This document shows, piece by piece, positions 45,446 to 57,739 of a DNA stretch of 64,000 bases (positions within the stretch are counted from its first letter, which is position 1; the number at the start of each line of letters is the position of its first letter). A model generated the notes under the pieces. It made no database searches, had not been told where the DNA came from, and saw nothing but the letters and a program-made list of their open reading frames with translations. This DNA is from Corbicula japonica. Lineage: Eukaryota > Mollusca > Bivalvia > Venerida > Cyrenidae. The translations under genes were made by a program, and so were the position numbers. Location: positions 2,480,001-2,544,000 of the forward strand of contig JAZAYU010000008.1 in the NCBI GenBank assembly GCA_038501625.1. The letters run 5' to 3'.

Positions 45446-46490
45446 ATTAAACAATATAAACCAATAAGCATGTATGTTTGTGAGTTTCAATCCCATGCTC
45501 CACCGTTTCAATAACATGTTAAATTTATTATGTTATTCTTCCTTACTGCGCTAAAGATTGGCTAAAACTTATAGACGAAATCTGCAACATCAATCTTGAA
45601 TATGGAAACACATCACTGTATCCGCCTGGAAACGTCACGTTTCTTCGGTCCTAAGAAAACTTAGACTGATTCTATTGCTTAGTTACTCCCGAGGATACAG
45701 CAAACTTGAACTGTATGTAACAAAAGATCATTACATTCTCGTGGAATCGTTCTTTACGAGCCTTTGACTTGGAATGCTTTTAATTACACCGTTGTATTCA
45801 CCAAAGGCTTACAATATTCGAATGCTCGGAAGTTTCTTACTTCCTTAATAGAAATTTCAGGAACCCTTAACAACGTTGAAACATTGAAACATGGTGTTAA
45901 CTAGGAACAGTTTTCCACAAGCATAAAATATCACGCGTTGAAATTGATACCCTTTGCATATTGAAACAGCCTTACATTCACCGGTATAGAACATGTCATT
46001 GTATACATGGTGAAGCAGAAAACGCTGATTCTATGGCATAGTTACCCTAAACATAAGTTTTCTTGTCTCGCAAAACAGCCATACGTAAATAGGTTTCTTA
46101 TAGCCTTTAACACTACAACTATGAATGAAGAAATCCGCCATTGTTTTTAGGCAACAGAAACGTCAGTATAGTATTTTCGCCCCATCGAAGTCATACAATT
46201 AAATAGTGGTGCATAGTGCTGTCGCCCTCTGTGCCGCAAAGGACGACTCGAATACACAAAGGTATTCAAGTTCATTTCTTTGCGTCTTTCGCTATCGTTC
46301 CTGCGAGTCTGGCATCTTCGAGTAACCGATGGCGAAGATGCGAAGGGACAAGCTATATAGCAAGGGGTCGATTATGAAGGAGAAAAAGGGACGATGGCTA
46401 GACGAAGCAGTGAAAGACGATGGAAATGGAACGATTGCGATGGACCGATAATAATATCATCCCATGTTCAACATCGTTCCTTCGCATCTT
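45446..46490. other. Gene-free stretch, GC-richer than its flanks
   Basis: No supported exon. Near 46,320-46,500 there is a patch of repeated GATGGCGAAGATGCGAAG, GAACGATTGCGATGG and inverted ATCGTTCCTTCGCATCTT motifs, similar in style to the GCGATCTCGCATCG repeats at 53,200 and 53,760. Confidence 0.45.
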
Positions 46491-47342
46491 AGCGTTGTGC
46501 CATCGCACTCTAGCGGTCATAATTTTTATCCGATCTTCTTCAAACTTGGTCAGAATGTTTATCTCATTGATATCTAGATCAAGTTCGAAACTGGGTTATG
46601 TGACCTTGAAATCTAGGTCACTAGGTCAAATTATAGAAAAATCTTGTCCGCACTCTAGCAGTCTTAATTTTGGTGTGATCTTCTTTAAACTTGGTCAGAA
46701 TGTTTATCTCAATGATATCTAGATCAAGTTCGTACCTGGGTCATGTGACCCTTAAAACTAGGTCAGTAGGTCAATTTAAAGAAAAGCTTGTCTGCACTGT
46801 AGAGGTCTTAATTTTGGTCCGATCTTTCTGAAACTTTGTCAGAATGTTTATCTCATTAATATCTAGGTCAAGTTTGAAACTGGGTCATGTGACCTTGAAA
46901 TCTAGGTCACTAGGTCAAATTATATAAAAATCTTGTCTGCACTCTAGCGGTCTTCATTTTGGTGCAATCTTCTTTAAACTTGGTCAGAATGTTTATCTCA
47001 ATGATATCTAGATCAAGTTCGTAACTGGGTCATGTGACCCTTAAAACTAGGTCAGTAGGTCAAATTAAAGAAAAAGCTTGTCTGCACTCTAGAATTTTGA
47101 TTGGATCTTCTTCAAGCTTGGTCAGAAAGTATATTTCGATGATATCTAGGTCAAGTTTGAAACTGGGTCATGTGACCTTGAAATCTAGGTCACTAGGTCA
47201 AATTATATTAAAATCTTGTCTGCACTCTAGCGGTCTTAATTTTGGTCCGATCTTCTTCAAACTTGGTCATATGTTTATCTAAATAATATCTAGGTCAAGT
47301 TTGACAGGTGAGCGATTTAGGGCCAATTGGCCCTCTTGTTGT
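46491..47342 (+). mobile_element. Pearl-like element, 145 bp tandem core
   Basis: ACTCTAGCGGTC or variants at 46507, 46652, 46796 and 46941 give a 144-145 bp period. Units carry AAACTTGGTCAGAATGTTTA, ATCTAGATCAAGTTCG and CATGTGACC. The right end is GACAGGTGAGCGATTTAGGG with CCAATTGGCCC and TCTTGTT. The left hairpin was not found, so it may be truncated. Confidence 0.75.
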
Positions 47343-48822
<1,480 letters not shown>

Positions 48823-49282
48823 TATTACATTTATATAGGTCTAAAACACGTGGATTATGTAACCTTAGCGTTCATTTAATTGCCATTTCTTGAATTGACC
48901 GAAATTCTAGACCCGCCATTGCTTAAAATCATACTTTGTGAATTTAGCTACAATTTTGAACCAGGCCTAATAAAACTAATAAAATTAATGCAATAATATA
49001 AATGCAGATCTGATTAGTTTCAACCAATCAGCCGCCTCATGTTGTTAACTTGTTTTCAATCTTAATATCATTTTGGACACAAGAGTGATGTACCCCGTCT
49101 TGTCGTCACCTTGCACGATTTTACGATCAAATGCTACAATTTCTGCGGATAGCACTGTTTGCAGTACGTGCTGTATCCGGCTTCCATAGGCCTATATATG
49201 TTACTGTCAAGGTCACAGCTTATATTTTAATTAAAGAGTAAGTTTTGAACTTGATACATTTAAGTTATATCACAATACTAGG

Positions 49283-49385
49283 CCCAAGATAAAAAAAACT
49301 AAGATTGGAGACCAGTCTCAAATCTCAAGCATCTGATTGGGTGATATTTCTGAATCTACAGTCTGTCTACAATCTTAGTTTTATC
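49283..49385. repeat. GAGACCAGTCTC-family inverted repeat
   Basis: GATTGGAGACCAGTCTCAAA with CTAAGATTGG inverted as CTACAATCTTAG; about 250 bp upstream of the claudin-like gene start. Confidence 0.7.
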
Positions 49386-49635
49386 ACAATACTGGTATTA
49401 AAATAAGTGTCAACAGAAGGAACCTGATACTTTCTGTCTTTATTGTCAGCTAGATTGATCTCAAGCTATTTGTGAAGAGTTGATGTGTCCCTTTTTATAA
49501 GTACGTCTTTAAATTAAAATATTTTTTAAAGAATATTCGTCGTTATTGTAGTATTGCGCGGCCATTGTGTCTTTGAACACGTTCCTACGGATTGGAGTTT
49601 ATATTTATTGCAGATAAAGAGGAATAATTTACAAA

Positions 49636-49894
49636 ATGCTCAGACAAATCCAAAAGTTCCGGACGAAACCACCTATAGACCTGTACCGTCCAACACTTCT
49701 GAACATTATTTCTATCATCTGTTACTGTGTTGCCACCATATTCCACATAATCGCCTATGCGACAGATAACTGGTCTAGTCTACTTCTTGATGGTGTACGC
49801 TGGAGGATGGGTCTGTGGCAAGGATGCCGGGAAATGGAGGACGGCACAGAGTTCTGTACCACTGACGTGTTCGAGGATAAGGCATTTCAAACTG
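49636..49894 (+). CDS. Exon 1 of a claudin/PMP22-like four-TM gene
   Basis: Starts at ATG 49,636 and encodes 86 residues plus one base (phase 1). A short basic cytoplasmic start is followed by TM1 (about 20-42, PTLLNIISIICYCVATIFHI). The first extracellular loop carries the family signature W-GLW-C-C: W46, G59-L60-W61, C64, C74. Such proteins form cell junctions or regulate membrane contacts and channels; the exact role is unknown. Donor GTATGA at 49,895 is preferred because it matches the exon length of the neighbouring paralogue. GTAAGT at 49,901 and GTAATA at 50,048 are also in phase 1, so longer forms are possible. Exon 2 is 5.4 kb away at 55,271. Confidence 0.8.
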
Positions 49895-50077
49895 GTATGA
49901 GTAAGTCAACCATGGACTTCTCACTAAGTAATTTTGCACACTACAATGTTGTATCCATGACCACCTTTTCGTCAGTCCTTTATTTCTGTAGCACAGTCTA
50001 TAATATCGCGATATTCACGACTATCGACGAAAAAAATAACGATTCAGGTAATAAGATAAAATTACGATACAAGTATT

Positions 50078-50099
50078 ACACGGCGTATCAACGCCGTGT
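50078..50099. repeat. Perfect 9 bp stem-loop
   Basis: ACACGGCGT and ACGCCGTGT flank a four-base loop (ATCA), just left of the inverted-repeat transposon. Confidence 0.7.
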
Positions 50100-50106
50100 A
50101 TATATT

Positions 50107-51739
50107 CACGCCTGCGAAACGAACGAACACAGCACCGGCCGGAGCGCCCTTAAATATCGGTTCGTATGGCTTCCGGTGCTGTGGTTTGTAGTGAACGGGA
50201 AAAGGTAGGTGTCTTTATTTTTATCGATTGTTTCTAAACCGGATGAAAAATAAGAAATCTAAGACCGTAGTTCGACCCTCCTAGAACTACTTTTAATGCA
50301 TACAAAATATCTTTCAAGTAGGTTACGCCTGTACGCCAGGAAAATACTTATTCTGTTGTTGTTTTCGTTTCACTGACTAGAAAAGAAGAAGCTGATCGCA
50401 CATAATTGAAAATATCTCCTACACGACACGTAACGGTGAGACAAATGAACTTATTATTGTTGGTTCTACATGTACAAAGGCCAAAACGCGATCTTTTAAG
50501 CTGGATGGGCATTAATGAGATACAAACTGCAACAAAATGTTGGTGGAGCGGTGTATATAAATTTGGCCGGTGCGGTGTGCGATCCATAGAAATAAGTAGT
50601 ATTGAAGATTGATATTTGGCTTTTAAATAAGAGCTAAATTACCTGAAATACATCTCAGATAATTTCAGCTTGTGTAGCACTAATTTATTGAATTTTTAAG
50701 TTTTATTCTAAAATGTAAAACACTTATATTGATAGTTTTTTGCATTTCAAAAATACATGATTACAATAACCACCGAGAGCGCATCCAGCCCCGCCTCTTG
50801 ATAGCTTAAGACTTGTTCTGTTCTTGATGATTTTTTATCATTAGGCACGAACTGATCTCTTCCGGCTTTCAAATCAGACTGACATCAGAACGTTGACTAT
50901 TCTACACCGGTGTCTATCATTGTTTAAAACAGCTGGGAAAGTAATATATACTCAGAGCTTTTCTTCCTCGTCCAATTAATTTTTTTATATATTTTTAAGG
51001 GACAGTTCTAAATATGATTTCAATTCTATGAAGGAACTTTGTCGTCGTATAAGTAAAACTGTCACAAGGCAGGTCAAAATAAAACCCGCCCTAGATGTTT
51101 TCGCTTGAAGAATTTTATTTTTAATTTTGGAGCTCATATAAACTTGATTATTTTGTAATACTTAATCTTTAAGAACTATAGGCTGGCAATAAAAGCTTCT
51201 TCCAAATTATGCAGGTCGAAGTGTAGTACGTTGATCCTCATTTGATTTACTACTTATTTCTATGGATCGCACACCGCACCGGCCAAATATACACCGCTCC
51301 ACCAACATTTTGTTGCAGTTTGTATCTCATTAATGCCCATCCAGCTTAAAAGATCGCGTTTTGGCCTTTGTACATGTAGAACCAACAATAATAAGTTCAT
51401 TTGTCTCACCGTTACGTGTCGTGTAGGAGATATTTTCAATTATGTGCGATCAGCTTCTTCTTTTCTAGTCAGTGAAACGAAAACAACAACAGAATAAGTA
51501 TTTTCCTGGCGTACAGGCGTAACCTACTTGAAAGATATTTTGTATGCATTAAAAGTAGTTCTAGGAGGGTCGAACTACGGTCTTAGATTTTTTATTTTTC
51601 ATCCGGTTTAGAAACAATCGATTAAAAATAAAGACACCTACCTTTTCCCGTTCACTACAAACCACAGCACCGGAAGCCATACGAACCGATATTTAAGGGC
51701 GCTCCAGCCGGTGCTGTGTTCGTTCGTTTCGCAGGCGTG
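50107..51739. mobile_element. 1.6 kb long-inverted-repeat transposon in intron 1 of the claudin-like gene
   Basis: Ends CACGCCTGCGAAACGAACGA and the exact complement are inverted and flanked on each side by ATATT, a probable 5 bp target duplication. Arms 50,107 to about 50,602 and about 51,243 to 51,739 (about 497 bp) are nearly identical. The roughly 640 bp between them has no transposase. High arm identity suggests recent insertion. The frame open from exon 1 into this element is accidental. Confidence 0.9.
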
Positions 51740-52732
51740 ATATTGGTATAACAAATTGAGATATACCATGGAGGAGCACGTGACTGTTTAGGCTATAGAC
51801 CACTAATTCAAATCCGATAGACTTCTTGACTGTTTCACTGCTTTGCATATCTCTACTTCAGCAATCAAGCTGGTTTTAAACTGATAACTACTGAGAAAGA
51901 GTCTAATAGACTTCCACTTGAGCATTTCATCACATTCCGAATTTACTGTTGGGTCAAGCCATTAAAATCTTACATTTAGAACAACGTAGAGACACATTAA
52001 AATCCCACTTTCATCATAGCATAAACGGCTAATCTTTTCTCCATTTAACCCAGAAGTGTATTGTCTCGGTTGCGGAACGTTTCTTTACAATCAATCAGCA
52101 ATACTTGCTATTTTTAAACGTAATCTATTTATAGCTTTCTGTACCAGTTTAGATATCTGCTGGATAATCGATGTTATTGACTGTTAATCGGTTTGATACA
52201 GTTCTCGCATTATATTAGTATTTTACTTTCACAAAAATCGATTTTGTTAATTTCAATAATTTTATGCGGATGCAAACAAAACTTTGTGACTTCTTATAAG
52301 CATCTTTCTTAATTGGTAACGAAATTAAATGCATCAAGCTTTTTCTCAATATGTGAGGTTTGATATTGTGGTTTCGTTCATTCGCAATTTTGCGTCAACA
52401 GGCAAAAACATCTGAGAGCGAGCTTCCTTCTTAACTGGATGCCGTTTAGAGGCACCTTCTTCTCATTACATTTTTTAAAATCATAAAGAATTTCCTAGAA
52501 AGGTTACCTCGTATCTTGCTGATTATATTCCCATTTAGATGCAAACATATGCTATATGTGTCCAAACTATACACGGGGTGTAGGCATAAAATACCCCACA
52601 ACTGTCAGAGTGACGACAGATAGGCCTAAGCCTTAGAATAGTACAAATAATAGAGGTAATTTAAAAGCATTGTGTACATGTAGGTTGCAGTTGTTATCAG
52701 TCGTAATGAATATAGATCACTGCTGCTTTATA

Positions 52733-53120
52733 ATGCGCACCTCCAGTCACGAAGGTGCTACCGATAAAACTATGTGTGCGTATTCCGGTGAGCGAGGTGT
52801 TTGATCAAATTCATCATTATTAAGGTAGGTGATGACTTCTTAGAATGATTTTTACGATTTATTTTTTCTTCGAGGGATAATAAGTAAATCTCGGCGAAAT
52901 CCGACGAGTTCAAAGAAACCACCTGCTACACATAAAGTTCATTCTTATTAAGGTCGAACTATGTTTTAACTTTTTGGGCAATGTTTGTCTAGATCCTAAA
53001 AATCCTGCTAAAATTGACATAACCGACCTTGTTATTGTTGAATCCGCAAAGGCACCTCGCTCATCGGAATTCGCGCACCTCACTTTCTCGGTATCATCGT
53101 CGGGACCGGAGGTGCGCGTT
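52733..53120. mobile_element. Inverted-repeat element with GCGCACCTCC ends
   Basis: ATGCGCACCTCCAGTCACGA at the left and CGGGACCGGAGGTGCGCG at the right are inverted. Similarity continues inwards for about 85 bp (GGTGAGCGAGGTG / CACCTCGCTCATCGG). Non-coding. Confidence 0.7.
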
Positions 53121-53196
53121 TAGTAGCACTGTAGATGACAGATATATCCATGAGATTAAGTTGTACCGAACATTGAAAACAACAAAACACAATGCA

Positions 53197-53300
53197 AGAT
53201 TGCGAAAGTACGATGCGAGGGCACGATATTAATATCACGTTTTCGCATCGTACTTTCGCGATCTCGCATCGTTGTTTCGCGATCCCGCATCGTGTGCTCA
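53197..53300. repeat. GCGATCTCGCATCG hairpin repeat
   Basis: GATTGCGAAAGTACGATGCG is mirrored by CGCATCGTACTTTCGCGATC about a strictly palindromic GATATTAATATC centre. A looser version of the motif returns at 53,750-53,830. Confidence 0.7.
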
Positions 53301-54426
53301 TTATATTGTTGTTGTTGTTTTTTATCTCGTTTTTCTAAAGGTTATCGAACACTATTGCTATTCTATATGGAGTTTTGAATATTTGACTCTCAAGGCAATG
53401 CTGGGCATGGTCTTCTGATGGAGTTTATAAATATAGACACGAAATAAATGCCACCGTGACCGTTAGTTTCTGTCTAAATTTTCAATTTGATAATTATCAC
53501 CTTTGCCTGTTGAATAATTTACGAGTACTTGTGTTTAACCTGTTTAATTGCATTCGTTCAAAAGCATTTTTCTTATATTTGAAGTTTTGGATTATGGTGT
53601 TGCAAAAATACAAACTTCATGTTTTAAGAAAGATTTTTATATTTCTTAGCTATATTGGCCAGTCAGCTAATGTTTATATTCATTCTAGTTCCTTAACTAT
53701 TTTAACTAACAGGAAAACTTATTTTATTATGTGCATAGTGATTAGATGGCGGGATCACGACAACGCAAAACATGATGCGATGTGATCGTGGTTTTGCGAT
53801 CTCGCATCGTGTTGTGTTCTCGCGTTTTCATGGTCTCGAGGTCTGAGGTCGAAAGGGCGAATCAACAAACCCTTAAATTAGCTGCATAGCAGTGCGCCCT
53901 CTCGCTTTCACCATACGTTTAACACAAACACATCACATTTTACGCCGTGTACTCCTTTTGCTGTATTAGCAGCAATTTTTTCGGCGTTAGCTGTCTAAGC
54001 TCACTTTTGACCTAGTTTTTCGACCAATGAAATGTTGTAAATAATACTCGTATTCTATTATTATGCAGAGGGAAAATGAAATAAACTATTTCGATTGGTA
54101 GCTATTTACACCAGAGAGGCATCTAGCAGGGTGGAGAGGTATCTAGTGGGATTTTTATTATTATGCAGCGGAAAAATCAAATAGATTATTTCGATTGGTT
54201 GTTAGTGGGTGTTGTATTGGAGAAAAACATATTTACGATTTAAATAACCAGTTAAGTCAATATTGATGGCTTAAATACAATTTAATATGGAATTTTCTTG
54301 GGTGTCAGGTAAAAACTTGCGTACAGTACACAGTGTAAAACGAAAAGGAAGTGTAGATATTTCTAGTTCTTACTGGTTCCTTTCTAGTTCCTTTGATACT
54401 GATTAATTTCAAGTTCAAAGTACAAG

Positions 54427-54499
54427 GTCATTGTGGTGTAGTGGCTAACACTCTCGCCTAGCAAGCGTGAGGCCCCGGGTTCAATATTCAGCACTGACA
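54427..54499 (+). pseudogene. tRNA-like sequence (AGC anticodon), probably a pseudogene or SINE head
   Basis: A 73-base cloverleaf can be drawn. Acceptor GTCATTG/CACTGAC pairs 6 of 7, D stem GTGT/ACAC is perfect, anticodon stem CTCGC/GCGTG has one T-T mismatch around loop CTAGCAA (anticodon AGC), and a T8 run follows at 54,501. However, the T stem CCGGG/TTCAG is poor, the B-box ends ATATT instead of CC, and the G3-U70 pair required for alanine is absent. The body resembles tRNA-Gly more than tRNA-Ala. Confidence 0.55.
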
Positions 54500-55270
54500 C
54501 TTTTTTTTCAAAGTTAATTTACGTAAAAGTTGGTAGATTTCGCTCTTGTAACAGGATGTTTTTATTTATTTATATTAAATTTCAATGACATTTATATATC
54601 TTGAGTTCTAACTCTACAAGAGGTATTTTATTGAAACTGAATAAATGTAGATCAAGACTTAATGTAATATATTGCTTCTTTAATCGACTTGTTATCACTG
54701 TATGAAATTGTTGCAACAGCTTCAACATTTTTTTGAAAGACACTTTAAATGAATTTATAAGTTGTCATGATTCGGTCGCTTAATCTCTTGGTCATACTAA
54801 GAAGGCAGGGAGGGTTCGTCAACAGCTATAACAAGTTAAATAAACTAACTAAACTGTGTCTGCTTCGCCTCTCTGTATTTCTTTCTTTCTTATATACATG
54901 TACATCTATCTATCTATAAATACTGCCGAACTCCCAAACAAATGGTATTTTTGGCAGGTGCGCGTCAGTGCATGTGTTAAAAGGATGAGTGCAAAAGGGT
55001 AAAAGGCTGATAAGAGTCAGCAGTGACAGATAAAGGATAAAAACACCGCCAGTCATTTAGGGTCTGTTTGTTGCATGCAAAGCCTTCTTGAAATTTGCAA
55101 GATTAGGCTGCATGACTACTATAGTGGGCAGGGAGTTCCACATGTATATATAAATCTTTTCCATCAACGCCGTTTATCTTTTTTAAAGATATTTCTTGTT
55201 ACTTGTTATTTGTGAATGAACGTTTTTGTTCGTGCAATCCATTTGTCACGTGTACAGATTGTGCTTTCAG

Positions 55271-55429
55271 GTAGTGACTGGCACCTCGGTGCACGTGTTA
55301 TGATGACTCTGGCGCTCATTCTAATCTTCTTGCTAGAGTTCACCCTCATAGCGTACGCTTGTATCAAAAACCTTGAGAAGTACCGAAGCAAACTCGTAGG
55401 AACCACATTGGCGCTTTCGTTAAGTACAG
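55271..55429 (+). CDS. Exon 2 of the claudin/PMP22-like gene
   Basis: AG at 55,269-55,270 and donor GTAATA at 55,430; 159 bp, phase 1 at both ends. It encodes residues 87-139: the end of loop 1 with DWHLGARVMM, equivalent to the W-x-x-A-R-A-x-M stretch before TM2 in claudins. TM2 follows (about 96-117, TLALILIFLLEFTLIAYAC), then a basic cytoplasmic turn (KNLEKYRSK) and the first half of TM3 (LVGTTLALSLST). The alternative upstream AG (55,257-55,258) would give an early in-frame stop, which fixes this acceptor. All four downstream exons join it in frame. Confidence 0.85.
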
Positions 55430-56144
55430 GTAATACAAATATTATGTTAAGCTTATTTGAGTTTATTATGTTTACATAAAACAACAGATCGGACTAACAC
55501 GGAAAAACAATCAACACTTTAAATTTGCCAACTGATCTTGGTTTGACAACCAGCTTTGCAAGCTTCGTATATTTGACCTTTGCACTGGCTTTCCTGTATA
55601 ACACTAATAACACCGCATTACCCAAGGTTACGTTCTATTTTGATGTCATTTTTAACATTAGTGAATAAATTAACATTAGAATTGTAGTAAAAACGAGACA
55701 CGATATTCTCAAATGTCACCCTCTTTAGTCTATAGAACGCCATTCGCGTAATAACTACATAAATTGTTCATATTTTTCCTGTTTTGGAAAAAAGATCAGG
55801 AACATTATGAAACGGGTGCAAATCATACTATGCTGTCGTTTATTTAATTTTCTTAAAAATTAGTTCAAGGGTGTGTGGAAAAAGCAGAAATCTTCCGCAG
55901 TATTTCAGAAAACATAATTGTTTAGAAATAAGCAAGATATTGCCAGAGGAACCATGAATAGTACTCGCGTTTATATTATTCACCACTGATCGTTTTCATA
56001 GTACAAATGCCTTTTTCCCGAGTATTAAAATAACAGTCTTTAGTTCTAGTCTGATTACTTATTAGTCAGTAAGCCAACGTTTCCCCTCCCATTATAGAGT
56101 CTTCCCGTGGAAGGTGAACACGTGAATATGTTGTTTCGTTGTAG

Positions 56145-56431
56145 GTGCTTTCGTTTTAGTGACGCTTATTTTATGTGGGACCGAGGTAATGAGTACACAG
56201 TCTGGGAAATTAGAGTGGTCCTATGGAATAGCTCTTCTTGATTATGTTTTCAACGTTCTTTGCTCATGCGTAGTGGCATTTGAGAGATACAAGCATAGAC
56301 TTCTTGGTAAATCAATGCGTAAATCGAGAGAAATAAGTGAGTTCGAATCTGAAGATAATGAGGACATTCGTTTTTCGTTTGCTAACACAATGATCACTCA
56401 ATCGTCAATTATACACGAGGAGTTGACATGA
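56145..56431 (+). CDS. Alternative terminal exon A of the claudin-like gene
   Basis: Acceptor TTGTAG at 56,139-56,144, phase 1, ending TGA at 56,431; with exons 1-2 gives 234 aa. Begins GAFVLVTLILCGTEV (end of TM3), then loop 2, LEWSYGIALLDYVFNVLCSC (TM4) and a charged tail (SEFESEDNEDIRFSF...) ending HEELT, with no PDZ-type end. No AATAAA lies between its stop and exon B. Confidence 0.75.
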
Positions 56432-56643
56432 GCAGACATTTGGAAGAACATTTACAACCTCGATAAAAGATGAAAACTATCTGTGCGATGTCTCCGAAGT
56501 CACACTAAGTATAGTTTTGTGACTGCAATATTATGCCCCACTCGTTAAAGTTTACAACGAGCGCTAAGGGAACAAATTATGTGATAGGAAACTACTGTAG
56601 CACTCACTTAACAATCATAAAAACTATATGCGTTTTATTTTAG

Positions 56644-56840
56644 GAACATTTACGGCCATCGGTATGAGTGCTTTCACTAAAGACGTTGAAAAGCGTTTTC
56701 AAGGGCAACATCACATGAGCTGGTCTTTTATTTTGGCCTTGGTATCTTGTGTTTTAACATTCAGTGCCGGAATAATTGTTTGTACCGACAATTGCAGATA
56801 CAGAAGGACTTGCGATAAAGTGAGAGCCGAAATATTATAG
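56644..56840 (+). CDS. Alternative terminal exon B of the claudin-like gene
   Basis: Acceptor ATTTTAG at 56,637-56,643, phase 1, stop TAG at 56,838-56,840; gives the shortest form, 204 aa. Begins GTFTAIGMSAFTKDVEKRF, then HHMSWSFILALVSCVLTFSA (TM4, with the SWSF typical of the family) and a brief basic tail (CTDNCRYRRTCDKVRAEIL). It is the variant closest to the last exon of the paralogue at 62,854. No AATAAA was seen in the following 400 bp. Confidence 0.75.
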
Positions 56841-57269
56841 TGTACAGTGTGTGAGAAAGTATAAGTTAAACAATCGAAATTGAACTACTATTTGAAAACA
56901 GCTTTCCGTTCTTATGATTGATTTAAACTGTTGTCATTTACGTACTGAATGATATACCGTTGGTTTATCGTGGCATTGCCTCCGGTTCAGTTTTATCAAC
57001 AAATTGCATATAACGCGTGCATGTATATTTCTGAATATCGCCAAGATATTTGCACTGCAAGGACTGTACCTATTGACATTGTACACCTGTGTAAAATGCA
57101 TGACCAACATCATGTGAACATGGGAAGAAAAGTATGTGCAATTAATCGTACCGACTGTGTTCAATGAGTGGTTGAATGCCGCATGAACAAACTATGTGTT
57201 AGTGTACATCTCCAAAATTTGAAGGAACTTAATAATCTTCTGAACTACTCACACATTTTATATTTTCAG

Positions 57270-57739
57270 CATTTTGTCATTTCCTTGTGTTGATCATGTA
57301 TGGGACTGAAGTGGACAAGATCCCAGAGTCAGAGGTCAAAGGTTCTTACGGCATAGTGATTATTTCGTTCTTAATTGAACTTGTCATACCAATCCTTGTT
57401 TATATTGATAAAAGCAGACGGTTTCCAGCCAGTATGAGATTCATTATTCCTAAAAGATTTAGTGGAAATCCGAGACAAACAAATAACTCTCGAAATTCTG
57501 TACTAGACGGCGCTAGGAAAGACAGACGCACACCCTATACAATAGAAGGCGCATCTGTTTCTATGAGTACGTCAGTGCCGTCACTTTCAGAAATGGAAAC
57601 TTTTAAAAAGTTTGCGTCAGCAGATGATTTTGACCCTTCAACAGCTTCCTTAGGAAGCATGAACTCCATTAATACTCGATCAACAATGTATACAAACGTC
57701 TCATTCACTGACAGGACATCGCTTGAAAGTGGTGTGTGA
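57270..57739 (+). CDS. Alternative terminal exon C of the claudin-like gene
   Basis: Acceptor TATTTTCAG ending at 57,269, phase 1, stop TGA at 57,737-57,739; gives 295 aa. Begins AFCHFLVLIMYGTEVDKIPE, then VKGSYGIVIISFLIELVIPI (TM4), YIDKSRR and a long Ser/Thr-rich tail. The tail contains SVPSLSEMETFKKFAS, shared with exon D, and ends LESGV, which fits a class I PDZ ligand (S-x-V). AATAAA lies at 57,819. Confidence 0.8.

Larger units (their letters stand above)
51745..55270 (+). other. Remainder of intron 1 of the claudin-like gene
   Basis: No exon supported. It contains a TIR element (52,733-53,120), hairpin repeats at 53,197-53,300 and 53,750-53,830, and a tRNA-like sequence at 54,427-54,499. 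Open frames at 53,456-53,785 look like chance. Confidence 0.55.

Noticed and set aside
46420..47282. Frames with repeated LKSRSLGQI segments
   Set aside because: They follow the 145 bp tandem units of a pearl-like element.
49636..50208. Single 190-codon protein from the claudin-like ATG
   Set aside because: The last third reads into the inverted-repeat transposon starting at 50,107. A spliced model with TM2 at 55,271 matches the paralogue far better.
50348..50612. Frames on both strands in the 50.1-51.7 kb element
   Set aside because: They lie in an inverted arm and recur in mirror image at 51.2-51.5 kb; no protein family seen.
53456..53785. 109-codon frame in intron 1
   Set aside because: AT-driven hydrophobic composition with no family features or splice context.
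54427..54499. Functional tRNA-Ala(AGC)
   Set aside because: T stem and B-box are degraded and the G3-U70 identity pair is absent.
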